A stretch of 64,000 nt of DNA from Crenobacter oryzisoli (lineage in GTDB: Bacteria; Pseudomonadota; Gammaproteobacteria; Burkholderiales; Chromobacteriaceae): positions 17,536 to 81,535 of the forward strand of contig NZ_JAUEDK010000022.1 of NCBI RefSeq assembly GCF_030385785.1, written 5' to 3'. This document shows positions 45,908 to 54,647 of this stretch, piece after piece. Every line of letters starts with the position of its first letter. Within the stretch, counting starts at the first letter, position 1. The position numbers and the translations under genes are program-made. Under the pieces are notes generated by a model, which made no database searches, was not told the DNA's origin, and worked only from the letters and a program-made list of their open reading frames with translations.

Positions 45908-47179
45908 GTGCAGCGTCTGGCGATAAATGGTGGGGAGTCTGTTCGGGAAAAACCATTTCCGACTTATAACACTCTGGGGGAAGAGGAACGTGCGGCTGTA
46001 AATAAGGTCCTTGACGCAGGAATTCTATCTCAGTTCTTGGGAACCTGGTCCGACGATTTTTACGGTGGCCCCCATGTACAGCGTCTGGAAAGAGCGTGGG
46101 AGGATTTTTTCTCGGTGAAGCATGCTGTTTCAGTCAACTCTGCTACGTCGGGCCTATATGCCGCAGTAGGTGCTGCAGGGGTTGGTCCAGGGGACGAAGT
46201 TATCGTATCTCCCTATACCATGTCTGCATCAGCCACGGCTCCCTTAGTCTATGGGGCGGTGCCGGTCTTTGCGGATATCGATCGAGAGTCTTATTGCATA
46301 ACCGCGGAGACGATAGCGAAAAAGATCACGACAAGGACAAAGGCCATCATCGTTGTCGATATCTTTGGTCGTCCGGCAGAGTTTGAGAAGATTATTTCGC
46401 TGGCCAATGCCCATGGGCTTGTCGTGATTGAAGACTGTGCTCAGGCTCCCGGTGCCCGTTATGAGGATCGTCTTGCAGGGACTTTAGGTCATATTGGCGT
46501 TTTTAGTCTGAATTACCATAAAACCATCCACTGTGGTGAGGGGGGGGTTGTGGTAACAGATTCCAGCGAGTTTGCCGAGCGTTTGCAGCTCATCAGGAAT
46601 CATGCTGAAGCGGTGGTGGCAAAGAAGGGTGTGCGCAATCTAGTCAATATGGTGGGTTTTAACTACCGGATGACTGAAATAGAGGCGGCGATTGCTTATG
46701 AGCAGCTCAAGAAACTCCCTGAATTGGTCAAGCGTCGGCAAGAAAATGCGGAGTATTTGGGCCGCGCGCTTAAAGGCGTTTCTGAGATAGAGGTGCCTTT
46801 GTTGCCAGAAGGAATGCTACATGGCTGGTACGTTTATCCATTCAAGTTTTTCTCTGATCGAGCCGGGGTAAGCCGCGCAGAATTTGCCAAGGCCTTAAGG
46901 GCGGAGGGCGTACCGGTTGGGGAAGGGTATGTAGAGCCATTGTATTTGCAACCCTTGTACCAGCAGAAGGTCGCTTTTGGCAAGAGCGGCTTCCCCTTTG
47001 AATGGGATGGCTACGACGGGGTGGTGGATTACAGCAAGGGGTTGTGCCCAGTCGCCGAAGAGATGCATTTTGAGCGCTTGTTGGTTGGAGATTGGGTGCA
47101 TGCGGCAATGACATTTGAAGATTTGGATGATATTGCGATTGCGGTAAAAAAGGTTGTTGCTGCTTATAGGGCAGTGTGA
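45908..47179 (+). CDS. DegT/DnrJ/EryC1/StrS family aminotransferase
   Basis: 423 residues from a GTG. Start QRLAINGGESVREKPFPTYN is like the AHBA synthase and inosose aminotransferase branch, not like PseC. The family core is intact: SVNSATSGLYAAVGAAGVGP, DCAQAPGARYEDR and the PLP lysine in FSLNYHKTIHCGEGG. It should aminate a keto group, plausibly the one made by the Gfo/Idh/MocA enzyme. The stop overlaps the next start (TGATG). Confidence 0.9.
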   Translation: MQRLAINGGESVREKPFPTYNTLGEEERAAVNKVLDAGILSQFLGTWSDDFYGGPHVQRLERAWEDFFSVKHAVSVNSATSGLYAAVGAAGVGPGDEVIVSPYTMSASATAPLVYGAVPVFADIDRESYCITAETIAKKITTRTKAIIVVDIFGRPAEFEKIISLANAHGLVVIEDCAQAPGARYEDRLAGTLGHIGVFSLNYHKTIHCGEGGVVVTDSSEFAERLQLIRNHAEAVVAKKGVRNLVNMVGFNYRMTEIEAAIAYEQLKKLPELVKRRQENAEYLGRALKGVSEIEVPLLPEGMLHGWYVYPFKFFSDRAGVSRAEFAKALRAEGVPVGEGYVEPLYLQPLYQQKVAFGKSGFPFEWDGYDGVVDYSKGLCPVAEEMHFERLLVGDWVHAAMTFEDLDDIAIAVKKVVAAYRAV

Positions 47180-47721
47180 TGAAATTTTTAGAAACCGAGC
47201 GTTTTTTTTTGAGCCTGCTGACGGAGCAACATGCTCAGGGGGTATACCCTGAGTGGCTCAATGATGAGACCGTCTGTCAGGGGAACTCACATCATGTTTT
47301 CCCTTATTCACGGAAGGGGGCGTTGGAGTATATATCGGGCCTTGATGGGCGTCGCGACTGCTTAGTTCTGGCGGTGGAGGGCAAAGAGGATGGTGCTCAT
47401 GTTGGGAATGTGTCGCTAAATCGTATCGATTTAATCTGCCGCTCTGCGGAGTTTTCTATATTGTTGGGTGGGAGTGCCCCGCCTGGGGCTGGTTTTGAAG
47501 TGGCCACTTGCATTTTTTGTCATGGGTTCAAAGCTCTGAATCTGCATCGAATATACTGTGGAACTTTTGATAATAATCATAGAATGATTCGCCTTGCTCA
47601 GAAACTGGGGATGCGGGAGGAAGGGGTGCGGAGGCAGGCCGCTTTCAAGAGTGGTGAATGGCGAGATGTTGTTGAGTTTGGCTTGTTAAGAGATGAGTAT
47701 TGGAAAGAGGGTAAAGAATAA
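47179..47721 (+). CDS. GNAT family N-acetyltransferase
   Basis: 180 residues from the ATG at 47179, which overlaps the aminotransferase stop. RimJ/RimL-type GNAT: TERFFLSLLTEQHAQGVY, GNVSLNRIDLICRSAEFSIL and NHRMIRLAQKLGMREEGVRR. It should acetylate the amino group added by the aminotransferase, closing an oxidise-aminate-acetylate series. AT-rich like its neighbours. Distantly similar in role, but not sequence, to PseH. Confidence 0.88.
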   Translation: MKFLETERFFLSLLTEQHAQGVYPEWLNDETVCQGNSHHVFPYSRKGALEYISGLDGRRDCLVLAVEGKEDGAHVGNVSLNRIDLICRSAEFSILLGGSAPPGAGFEVATCIFCHGFKALNLHRIYCGTFDNNHRMIRLAQKLGMREEGVRRQAAFKSGEWRDVVEFGLLRDEYWKEGKE

Positions 47722-48009
47722 TTGTGGCTTTCCATATACTAAGGTTTTCACTAGTAATGTCACTTTCAGTGTTTTGTAACATGCTGATTTTGTTCATGTT
47801 GCAAAGCTGGTCAAAATGACACTACAAGCTGAAAGGTTAGTAACAAAATGGATGTTTTAGATTTTTCGGTGCCCGATATGGGGCGGAACTAGCTTCGTCT
47901 CGGGTTACGGTGTGGTGCACAGAATTCAGGCTTGCTCAGATGAAGTGGTGTGTTTGTTCGTTTTGCGAAACAATTGCTATTGTAGCCGAATTTTTTGACA
48001 GGGTTGTCT
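47722..48009. other. Intergenic region before the TPR glycosyltransferase gene
   Basis: 288 bases without a gene. It contains an imperfect stem, TTTTGTAACATG (47772-47783) with CATGTTGCAAAG (47795-47806), and a sigma70-like promoter at 47954-47983. Confidence 0.5.
47954..47983 (+). promoter_or_regulatory. Promoter of the TPR glycosyltransferase gene
   Basis: TTGTTC (47954-47959) and TATTGT (47978-47983), 18-bp spacer, with TGC directly before the -10 box (extended -10). Start codon 27 bases downstream. Confidence 0.55.
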
Positions 48010-50937
48010 ATGTCTTTGCTATTGAACGATGCTAATGAAAGCTTGCTATCTGGTAATTATGAAGAAGCTGAGGCCCTGTTTCGCTCGTTACTAGATAGTG
48101 TGGATGTGTCGGTTGAGGCCAGTTTTGGCTTGGCGCTGACCTGTTATCAACAGTGTCGTTTTGATGAGGCGATTGCCTATTTGGAACAAATCATCAAAAA
48201 AGATAGCAGCCCCGTGGTATTGCAGTGGCGCTTGGAGTGTGCCTATTGCCAGGGTGATGCGCAATATATTGCCGACCATGCCTTGCCGTGGTATCGGGAG
48301 AGCGGGCATATCGAGTTGGCTGCTATTGCCTTGCGAGCTATGCGGCTTTCGGGTCTGTGGCAGGATGCCCGTCAACTGGTCGATGAGGTGCTTGCGCAGG
48401 ATGTGAGCGATGCATTCTTTTTGTCGGAAGCATTGTTGTTGCAAGTGGACTGTCCCGAAGGAAATCTACCTTTCGCCATCGAGGCCTTGCAGAATCTGTT
48501 CGAGCAGCTGCCCGGCAATGAACCCATCGGTTATGCCCTGGTTTACGCACTTATCCGTTCTGAGGATGTCAGTGGCGCCTGGAGAGTGTTGAATAGTCTG
48601 GCGGCCCAAGGTGTGCAAGCTGGCATACACCTTTCTTTTCAGGCATGGTTGTCGGTTCTGGAAGGGGACAGCAAAACAGCGGCGGAGTGCCTCTTCCAGG
48701 TTCAGATGCTGATGCCGCATCATCCGGTGTGCCTCCTCGCAACCGGCTATCTCGAACAGGCACAGGGCGCCTACGTCAGCGCTGCTCAGGCTTTTGCGAA
48801 ACTGTTGAACAGTTACGAGGGCTTGCACCGGGAGTCGCGAGAGGTGATCGCGCTGCTCGTTCACAAGCTGCAGAACTATTCTGCTGCGTTCAAGGGGATC
48901 GTCAAGTTATTTTTTGTGGCGCCGGCCACGTATGCAGACCTGTGTCAATTGATCTGGGTGGCGTTTCAACTGGAAAAATACGAGGAAGCGCTGTCGTATG
49001 TCGATGCCCTCGAAGGGCAGTATGGCGTCAGCATCGACTCGTGCGCCGCGCGTGCCGTGGTTTCGGCTTCGCGCGGTGATATGCAGCTCTTGTTGTCTGC
49101 CTTTGAGCAGGGCGTTAACCAAGGTGAGACGGTCTTTGCTTACTACCAGCAAAGCCTCTTTTATGTCAGCGTTCAGGACTATGCTGCAGCGCTTGAGGCG
49201 CTGGCAGGTGCGCAGGCCATGTATCCGGAGGATTTACTGCTCTCGAAGGCGCGGGTCAACGTCTTGCTGCGCGCCGGGGCATCGGTAGAGGCGCTGCAGT
49301 ACAGCGAGCAGGTGTTAGAACGTTACCCCCGCGACTTCGAACTGCGAACGCAGGCGGTGGAAGCGGCGTGCAATTTGCATGATTTCACTGTGCTTTCTCG
49401 GCATGCGACTTTGCTCGGCCTGCACAATCTCCGGCAGTACGAAGTATGGTTAGCCGACAAACTGGAAAACGAGCAAAGCGAGGACGGGGTCGATGACCTC
49501 GCCGAACTGTATATCCGTGCCGCCACGACGGCCAAGGAGGAGTTCTCGCGCTTCCAGTTTGCCGACAAGGCGGAAAAGGTATGCCGCGAGCGCCTGAGCA
49601 AGAGCGGCGACATGGTGCGCTTCCAGCGCCTGCTGTTCAATCTGCTGAGAGCGCTGGAGCGTTTCGACGAGTGCTTCGCCCTGCTGGAGGACCCGGACTA
49701 TGCGAAAGCCAGCCCGTGGCAGTTCGATATGGCGAAGGCCAGCCTCTACCTGACGCGTGACCAATTGGCCGAGGCGGAAAGCCATGCGGAACGGGCGGCT
49801 GCTCTGATAGGGAACAAGCCGGACTTTTACCAGATGAGCCAGCTGGTGAATGTTTATGCAGACCTGGGCAACCGGCACGCCGAGACCATCGGGCTGTACG
49901 AAAAAATCCTGCACACCTATCCGGATATGGTGGTGGCTCAATACAATCTGGGGCACTACTACTCGTTCATCGGTAATGCCCGTGCCGCGGATAAATATAT
50001 TGATTCGGGCCTGATCCTGGGTAAGCGGCAGCCCAACCGCCAGTTCATGGTGCCCCGCTGGTCGGGCGAATCCCTGCATGGCAAGACGATTCTTGTGTGG
50101 CGTGAACAGGGGGTCGGTGACGAAGTTTACATGTCTATGTATTACTCTGCCCTAATAGAAAGGGCGCGGCAGGAGGGAGGGCGCGTCAAGATAGAGTGCG
50201 ACCGGCGCCTGGTTTCGCTGCTGCAGCGCAGCTTTCCCGAGGCGCAGATTGCCGCCGAGGGGCTGGATAACGACATGACCCGTACCGATATCGATTGCGA
50301 TGTGGCGGCCTTCTCGCTGCGTAGCCTGTTACAGGGCGATTATGTCTATCCGGCGTGCCGTATCCAGCACCTGCAGCCGCGTGCTGATTTGCAAAATCTG
50401 TGGCTGGAACGTCTGACAGCGCTCGGCCCGGGACTCAAGATCGGGCTCTGCTGGCGCAGCAGCCTGCAAAATTCGCAGCGCAACAAATTCTATGCCAATT
50501 ATGATGAACTGGCGCCGCTGTTTGCCCTGCCGAACGTTCATTGGGTAAACCTCAACTATGTATGCCCTGAAGCCGACGTGGAAGAGGTCGAACGCCGCTA
50601 TGGTGCCCAGTTGCACATTTGGCCGGATCTGGATTTGAAAGACGACTTCGAAGGCGTGGCTGCTCTGGTGAGTGGACTAGACCTGGTGATCTCGGCATCG
50701 GCATGTCCTGGTGCGCTGGCTCGCGCGTTGGGAGTGGTGACCTGGCTGTTCATGCCGGGGGCAGAAACACCGCAAAGCGTGCCGTCCGAGCGCAATGAAG
50801 TGAACTATCCGGCGCTGACCTGGCGGCGCCACTACACGGAAAACTACCGGGACGTCTTTGCCCGGATGGCTGAACGCCTTGCTGCGTGCGGCGTTGCGCC
50901 GGAGGAGTCGGACTGGCAGGTCGCTGCAAAAAAATGA
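48010..50937 (+). CDS. TPR-repeat protein with C-terminal glycosyltransferase domain, probable flagellin glycosyltransferase
   Basis: 975 residues from the ATG at 48010 (ACAGGG upstream). Residues 1 to about 690 are tetratricopeptide-type repeats (SGNYEEAEALFRSLLDSVDV, CRFDEAIAYLEQIIK, KYEEALSYVDALEGQYGV and others). From about 691 a GT-B-like end starts (GKTILVWREQGVGDEVYM), with LKIGLCWRSSLQNSQRNKFY and LVSGLDLVISASACPGALAR as in O-GlcNAc-transferase-like TPR proteins. The layout resembles FlmG, which loads pseudaminic acid on flagellin in Caulobacter. Position between the Pse genes and fliC supports that role; it is inference. Confidence 0.82.
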   Translation: MSLLLNDANESLLSGNYEEAEALFRSLLDSVDVSVEASFGLALTCYQQCRFDEAIAYLEQIIKKDSSPVVLQWRLECAYCQGDAQYIADHALPWYRESGHIELAAIALRAMRLSGLWQDARQLVDEVLAQDVSDAFFLSEALLLQVDCPEGNLPFAIEALQNLFEQLPGNEPIGYALVYALIRSEDVSGAWRVLNSLAAQGVQAGIHLSFQAWLSVLEGDSKTAAECLFQVQMLMPHHPVCLLATGYLEQAQGAYVSAAQAFAKLLNSYEGLHRESREVIALLVHKLQNYSAAFKGIVKLFFVAPATYADLCQLIWVAFQLEKYEEALSYVDALEGQYGVSIDSCAARAVVSASRGDMQLLLSAFEQGVNQGETVFAYYQQSLFYVSVQDYAAALEALAGAQAMYPEDLLLSKARVNVLLRAGASVEALQYSEQVLERYPRDFELRTQAVEAACNLHDFTVLSRHATLLGLHNLRQYEVWLADKLENEQSEDGVDDLAELYIRAATTAKEEFSRFQFADKAEKVCRERLSKSGDMVRFQRLLFNLLRALERFDECFALLEDPDYAKASPWQFDMAKASLYLTRDQLAEAESHAERAAALIGNKPDFYQMSQLVNVYADLGNRHAETIGLYEKILHTYPDMVVAQYNLGHYYSFIGNARAADKYIDSGLILGKRQPNRQFMVPRWSGESLHGKTILVWREQGVGDEVYMSMYYSALIERARQEGGRVKIECDRRLVSLLQRSFPEAQIAAEGLDNDMTRTDIDCDVAAFSLRSLLQGDYVYPACRIQHLQPRADLQNLWLERLTALGPGLKIGLCWRSSLQNSQRNKFYANYDELAPLFALPNVHWVNLNYVCPEADVEEVERRYGAQLHIWPDLDLKDDFEGVAALVSGLDLVISASACPGALARALGVVTWLFMPGAETPQSVPSERNEVNYPALTWRRHYTENYRDVFARMAERLAACGVAPEESDWQVAAKK

Positions 50938-50950
50938 TGTGCAGAAACTC

Positions 50951-50977
50951 TAAAGCTTTTTTGAACGTGACCGACAT
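50951..50977 (+). promoter_or_regulatory. Sigma28 (FliA) promoter of fliC
   Basis: TAAA at 50951-50954, 15 bases, then ACCGACAT (50970-50977), close to the FliA consensus TAAA-N15-GCCGATAA. It lies 91 bases before the flagellin start and just after the glycosyltransferase stop. Confidence 0.85.
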
Positions 50978-51067
50978 AGAGTCTATGGCGCAACTGCATG
51001 GCGAGTTCCAGTGCAGTTCTACCTGCCACAACCGCAGTTAAGTTAACTAAGTTAAACGGAGTCGACC

Positions 51068-51895
51068 ATGGCACTGTACGTCAATACCAATATTTCTTCC
51101 CTGAACGCCCAGCGCAACCTGAACACCTCGGAGTCGGCCCTCGCTACCTCGCTGCAGCGTCTGTCGTCGGGTATGCGCGTCAACAGCGCCAAGGACGACG
51201 CGGCGGGTCTGGCGATCGCCAGCGGCATGTCCGCGCAGATCCGTGGTAGCAACCAGGCCATGCGCAACGCGAACGACGCCATCTCGATGGCTCAAACTGC
51301 CGAAGGCGTGCTCGGTCAGATCGAATCGAACGTGCAGCGTATGCGCGAACTGGCCGTGCAGGGGGCCAATGGCACTTCGACCACGGCCAACCGCGTGCAG
51401 ATGAAGCTGGAATTGGATCAGCTGAGTAATGAAAACAAGCGTCTGATCAAAGGTTCGACGTTCAATGGCCAAACGTTGATGAGTACTGCGACAGCGAAGG
51501 TCTTTACTTTCCACGTGGGGGCGGGTACCACGGCCAATGATTCGATTAAGATGACCATTGCTGCCGCTAATTTCAGCTTGGCGGCTACGACCTCTGTTAC
51601 CTTCACGACGCAAGCCAATGCGTCGGCAGCGATCGGTAAGTTCGATACTGACCTGAAGACTCTTGGTGACATGCGCGCCCAGCTCGGCGCGGCACAAAAC
51701 CGCTTCAGCGCGGTGGTGACCAACCTGCAAACCTTCACCGAAAACACGTCCGCTGCGAAGAGCCGCATCATGGACACGGACTTCGCTACCGAATCGGCCA
51801 CGCTGACCCGCAACCAGATCATCCAGCAAGCCGGTACCGCGATGCTGTCGCAGGCCAACCAGCTGCCGCAAGCGGCGCTGAGCCTGCTGAAGTAA
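51068..51895 (+). CDS. fliC: Flagellin FliC
   Basis: 275 residues, a short flagellin. N-terminal D0/D1: ALYVNTNISSLNAQRNLNTS, LSSGMRVNSAKDDAAGLAIA. C-terminal D1/D0: AQNRFSAVVTNLQTFTENTS, MDTDFATESATLTRNQIIQQ, ending in PQAALSLLK. The central part (about 105-200) is small and rich in Thr, Ser and Ala, giving many possible O-glycosylation sites. It has a sigma28 promoter and a strong terminator. Exported by the flagellar type III system, chaperoned by FliS. Confidence 0.97.
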   Translation: MALYVNTNISSLNAQRNLNTSESALATSLQRLSSGMRVNSAKDDAAGLAIASGMSAQIRGSNQAMRNANDAISMAQTAEGVLGQIESNVQRMRELAVQGANGTSTTANRVQMKLELDQLSNENKRLIKGSTFNGQTLMSTATAKVFTFHVGAGTTANDSIKMTIAAANFSLAATTSVTFTTQANASAAIGKFDTDLKTLGDMRAQLGAAQNRFSAVVTNLQTFTENTSAAKSRIMDTDFATESATLTRNQIIQQAGTAMLSQANQLPQAALSLLK

Positions 51896-51928
51896 TCGGT
51901 CGGGTCTTCGCCTCGCGAAGGGTACTGG

Positions 51929-51954
51929 GGCCCCGGTGTGTACCGGGGCCTTTT
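51929..51954 (+). terminator. Terminator after fliC
   Basis: GGCCCCGGT (51929-51937) pairs with ACCGGGGCC (51942-51950), followed by TTTT. Confidence 0.93.
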
Positions 51955-51976
51955 GCCTTAACTTGGGATGTTTTTC

Positions 51977-52396
51977 ATGCAAACGAATTTCTTACCGCTC
52001 GTGAACCCAGCTGCACAACCGGTGGCAGTGCGTTCGCCTGAACAACTGCCGCAGTTCGCGGGCAATCAGGCCCCATCGGCCTCGCCGGAGACTGGCACGG
52101 CGGTGCCGGTGGTCAATGCGCGCGACAACGGACTGGCCGCCGATCTGGCCAGCCAGCAGCGTCGCCAACCCGACGAGAAAGCGCTGAACGATAGCCTGAA
52201 AAAGCTCAACGACCATGTGTCACTGATCAACAGCGATCTGGAGTTCACCACCGATAAAGAGACCGACACGCCGGTCGTGCGGGTGGTCGACCGTGGCACC
52301 AAGGAAGTGATCCGGCAGATTCCGTCGGAGGAGGCTGTCAGGTTGGCCCAGGCGCTCGAGCACTTGCAGGGCTTGTTGATCCGCGACAAGGCCTAA
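51977..52396 (+). CDS. flaG: FlaG family flagellar protein
   Basis: 139 residues from the ATG at 51977, which has GGGA eight bases upstream; the ATG at 51968 has no ribosome site. The FlaG core is LNDHVSLINSDLEFTTDKET, then PVVRVVDRGTKEVIRQIPSE. In other bacteria FlaG limits filament length. Between fliC and fliD as usual. Confidence 0.92.
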   Translation: MQTNFLPLVNPAAQPVAVRSPEQLPQFAGNQAPSASPETGTAVPVVNARDNGLAADLASQQRRQPDEKALNDSLKKLNDHVSLINSDLEFTTDKETDTPVVRVVDRGTKEVIRQIPSEEAVRLAQALEHLQGLLIRDKA

Positions 52397-52435
52397 GGCC
52401 CGTCGTTCCGCTTCGCAGCATTTAGGAGAAAGTCC

Positions 52436-53761
52436 ATGGCGTATAGCATGCCTTCCGGCCTGGGTATGGATGTCAATCAGCTGGTGAGCCAGCTGATTTC
52501 GACCGAGCAGGGTCCGCTGAATCAGGTCAAGAGCAGGATCATGACGATCGACACGCAGGTGTCCGATCTCGGCAAGCTCAAGTCGGCGTTGTCCGACTTG
52601 AAAGCGGCAATGAGCAAGATGACCGCGTCGGACTTCTTGAAAGTCAACAAGGTGACCTCGAGTGACCCGAGCACGGTCACGGCGACGTCGGATGGAACGA
52701 CGCCGAACGGTTCCTTCCAGCTGAATGTCACCCAACTGGCGGCGCCGCAGACGGTGACCTACTCGCTCAGCGGTGTAGCGGATCCCACGACGGCGGTGAC
52801 CGGTCTGCAGGGGGCTGTAATGATCAACGGCCAGACGGTCAACTTGGGGGCTAGCAATCTGTCGCTGAACGACTTCGTGTCGAAGGTGAACGGTGCCGGT
52901 GTCGGTGTGACTGCCTCGCTGGTGAACCAGGGCGGCGGTAGCTACAAGGTGGTGTTGATGAGCCAGAAGACCGGCTCGACCGATGGCCAGATCACTAGCA
53001 ATGGCCAGCCCGGGGATCCTTTGGTTGCCAAATTAGCCGGCACCGGCAATCCCCCCGCTACAATCGGCAACTCGACCGCGCAAGATGCCCAGTACACGTT
53101 AAACGGCGTGTCGCTGACCAGCCAGAGCAATACCGTCAGCGATGCGGTGCCGGGCATGACGTTCACTTTCAACAAAGTCGGCAGCAGCGGCGTTACGGTC
53201 GGGCGCGACAACGATGCAATCCAGAAGAAGGCGCAGGACTTCGTCGACGCCTACAACAAGGTGATCGACCTGACCAACTCGCTGCGCGGCAAAGACGGCT
53301 CGTTCAAGGGCGACAGCATGCTGCTGTCGGTGCAGCGGCAGATCTATACGCAGATCAGTGCGCCGTATAGCGCCTCTGGCAGCCCCAAGGTAACGGACGC
53401 CTTCCCGCTGGTGAAAATCGGCATCACGCTCGACAAGAACGGCAAGCTCATGCTCGATGGCAGTGCATTTACGAAGGCCTTGCAGAGCGATCCCAACGGG
53501 GTTGCCACGATGCTGACGAATGGCCCGGGTACCAATCTCGTTAACAGCATCTCTGGCATGCTGGACACCCAGGGGCTGATCGGTTCGCGTGATGGCAACC
53601 TACAGACTAGCCGCCGGCAGCAGAGTAACCGGCAGGACAGCATCCAGGCAGCGTTGGATCGTCGTCAGCAGGCGCTGCTCGCCCAATACTCCCAACTGAA
53701 TTCCAGTCTTGCTACCATGCAGGCTTCGCTGAACCGGGTCGCTTCGTCCCTCGGCATGTAA
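52436..53761 (+). CDS. fliD: Flagellar filament cap protein FliD
   Basis: 441 residues. N-terminal MPSGLGMDVNQLVSQLISTE and the C-terminal coiled coil (NRQDSIQAALDRRQQALLAQ, then SLATMQASLNRVASS) frame the variable centre with VTATSDGTTPNGSFQLNVTQ. It caps the filament and places incoming flagellin. AGGAGA precedes the ATG. Followed by fliS and fliT. Confidence 0.96.
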   Translation: MAYSMPSGLGMDVNQLVSQLISTEQGPLNQVKSRIMTIDTQVSDLGKLKSALSDLKAAMSKMTASDFLKVNKVTSSDPSTVTATSDGTTPNGSFQLNVTQLAAPQTVTYSLSGVADPTTAVTGLQGAVMINGQTVNLGASNLSLNDFVSKVNGAGVGVTASLVNQGGGSYKVVLMSQKTGSTDGQITSNGQPGDPLVAKLAGTGNPPATIGNSTAQDAQYTLNGVSLTSQSNTVSDAVPGMTFTFNKVGSSGVTVGRDNDAIQKKAQDFVDAYNKVIDLTNSLRGKDGSFKGDSMLLSVQRQIYTQISAPYSASGSPKVTDAFPLVKIGITLDKNGKLMLDGSAFTKALQSDPNGVATMLTNGPGTNLVNSISGMLDTQGLIGSRDGNLQTSRRQQSNRQDSIQAALDRRQQALLAQYSQLNSSLATMQASLNRVASSLGM

Positions 53762-53774
53762 GTGTTAGGTGGCT

Positions 53775-54206
53775 ATGAGTATCAATCGACAACTGCAGCA
53801 GTTCCAACGCGCCTATCAGGACGATGCGCTGCAAACCAAGGTGCTGGGTGCGACTCCTCTCGAGTTGATCGTGTTGCTGTACGAGGGCGCGATCGAGGCG
53901 CTGGAGAAGGCCCAGCGCGCGATCGCGGACGGCAACATCCAGCTCAAGGGGGTAATGGTCAACAAGGCCAGCGACATCGTCGAAGGGCTGCGCACCGCAT
54001 TGAACTTCGAGAAGGGCGGCGACATCGCCCACCAGTTGGACGCCCTGTACCTGTTCGCCAAGCATCAGATCTCGCAAGGTCATGCGGCCAACGATGTGAA
54101 GGCCCTGGCCGCGGTGATCGGCGTGCTGCGCGAGCTGCTGCCTGCGTGGCAGCACATTGCTCGTGAGGATGGAGCAGGCAGCGAGCAGGGTAAGGCGCAT
54201 GCCTGA
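53775..54206 (+). CDS. fliS: Flagellin export chaperone FliS
   Basis: 143 residues from the ATG at 53775. Family features: FQRAYQDDALQTKVLGATPL, LIVLLYEGAIEALEKAQRAI and the four-helix core with NKASDIVEGLRTALNFEKGG. It holds flagellin unfolded for export. An in-frame GTG at 53769 is less likely given the TTAGG ribosome site. Overlaps fliT by 8 bp. Confidence 0.95.
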   Translation: MSINRQLQQFQRAYQDDALQTKVLGATPLELIVLLYEGAIEALEKAQRAIADGNIQLKGVMVNKASDIVEGLRTALNFEKGGDIAHQLDALYLFAKHQISQGHAANDVKALAAVIGVLRELLPAWQHIAREDGAGSEQGKAHA

Positions 54207-54534
54207 CTGTGCTGCATTGCTCGAGCGCTACACGGTACTGACGGGCCAGCTGCTGCTGGCTTGTCAGGGACCGGATTGGGCGACACTGGAGCCCTTGCTG
54301 ACAGCGCGCAACGCGGTCGAGGAGCAATGGCTGGCCGAAGCGGCCAGCCAGGCGCCTTCTTTGCAGGAACAAGTGCGTCTGCGCGAGTGCGCCGATCAGT
54401 TGCGGCAGGCAATGGCACTGCTCGAGGGGCAGCGTGATGAACTGCTGCGAGGTCTGGACGACGTCGAGCAAGAGCGCCGCCAACTCAAACAGCTTAACCT
54501 TAATCTCAATCGGCTCGACTCGGCCTATCGTTGA
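54199..54534 (+). CDS. fliT: FliT-like flagellar chaperone
   Basis: 111 residues from the ATG at 54199 (ATGCCTGA overlap with the fliS stop). All-helical, with LLERYTVLTGQLLLACQGPD and the C-terminal QERRQLKQLNLNLNRLDSAY. Sequence is poorly conserved in FliT, so the call rests mostly on size, helical character and position after fliS. FliT guards FliD before export. Confidence 0.8.
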   Translation: MPDCAALLERYTVLTGQLLLACQGPDWATLEPLLTARNAVEEQWLAEAASQAPSLQEQVRLRECADQLRQAMALLEGQRDELLRGLDDVEQERRQLKQLNLNLNRLDSAYR

Positions 54535-54647
54535 GCCTGCCGGCCCCGTGAGTGATGGTTTACACTAAAATATGCGTGGGCGAAGTGGCGACCGGATGAC
54601 GTGCACGGGTCGCTTGAATCACGTTATGGGATAGTGGGGGGTGAAGT

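Noticed and set aside
43770..47721. Classical Wlb pathway for diacetamido-uronic acid
   Set aside because: The acetyltransferase is GNAT rather than a left-handed beta-helix enzyme, and no UDP-sugar 6-dehydrogenase or 2-epimerase accompanies it.
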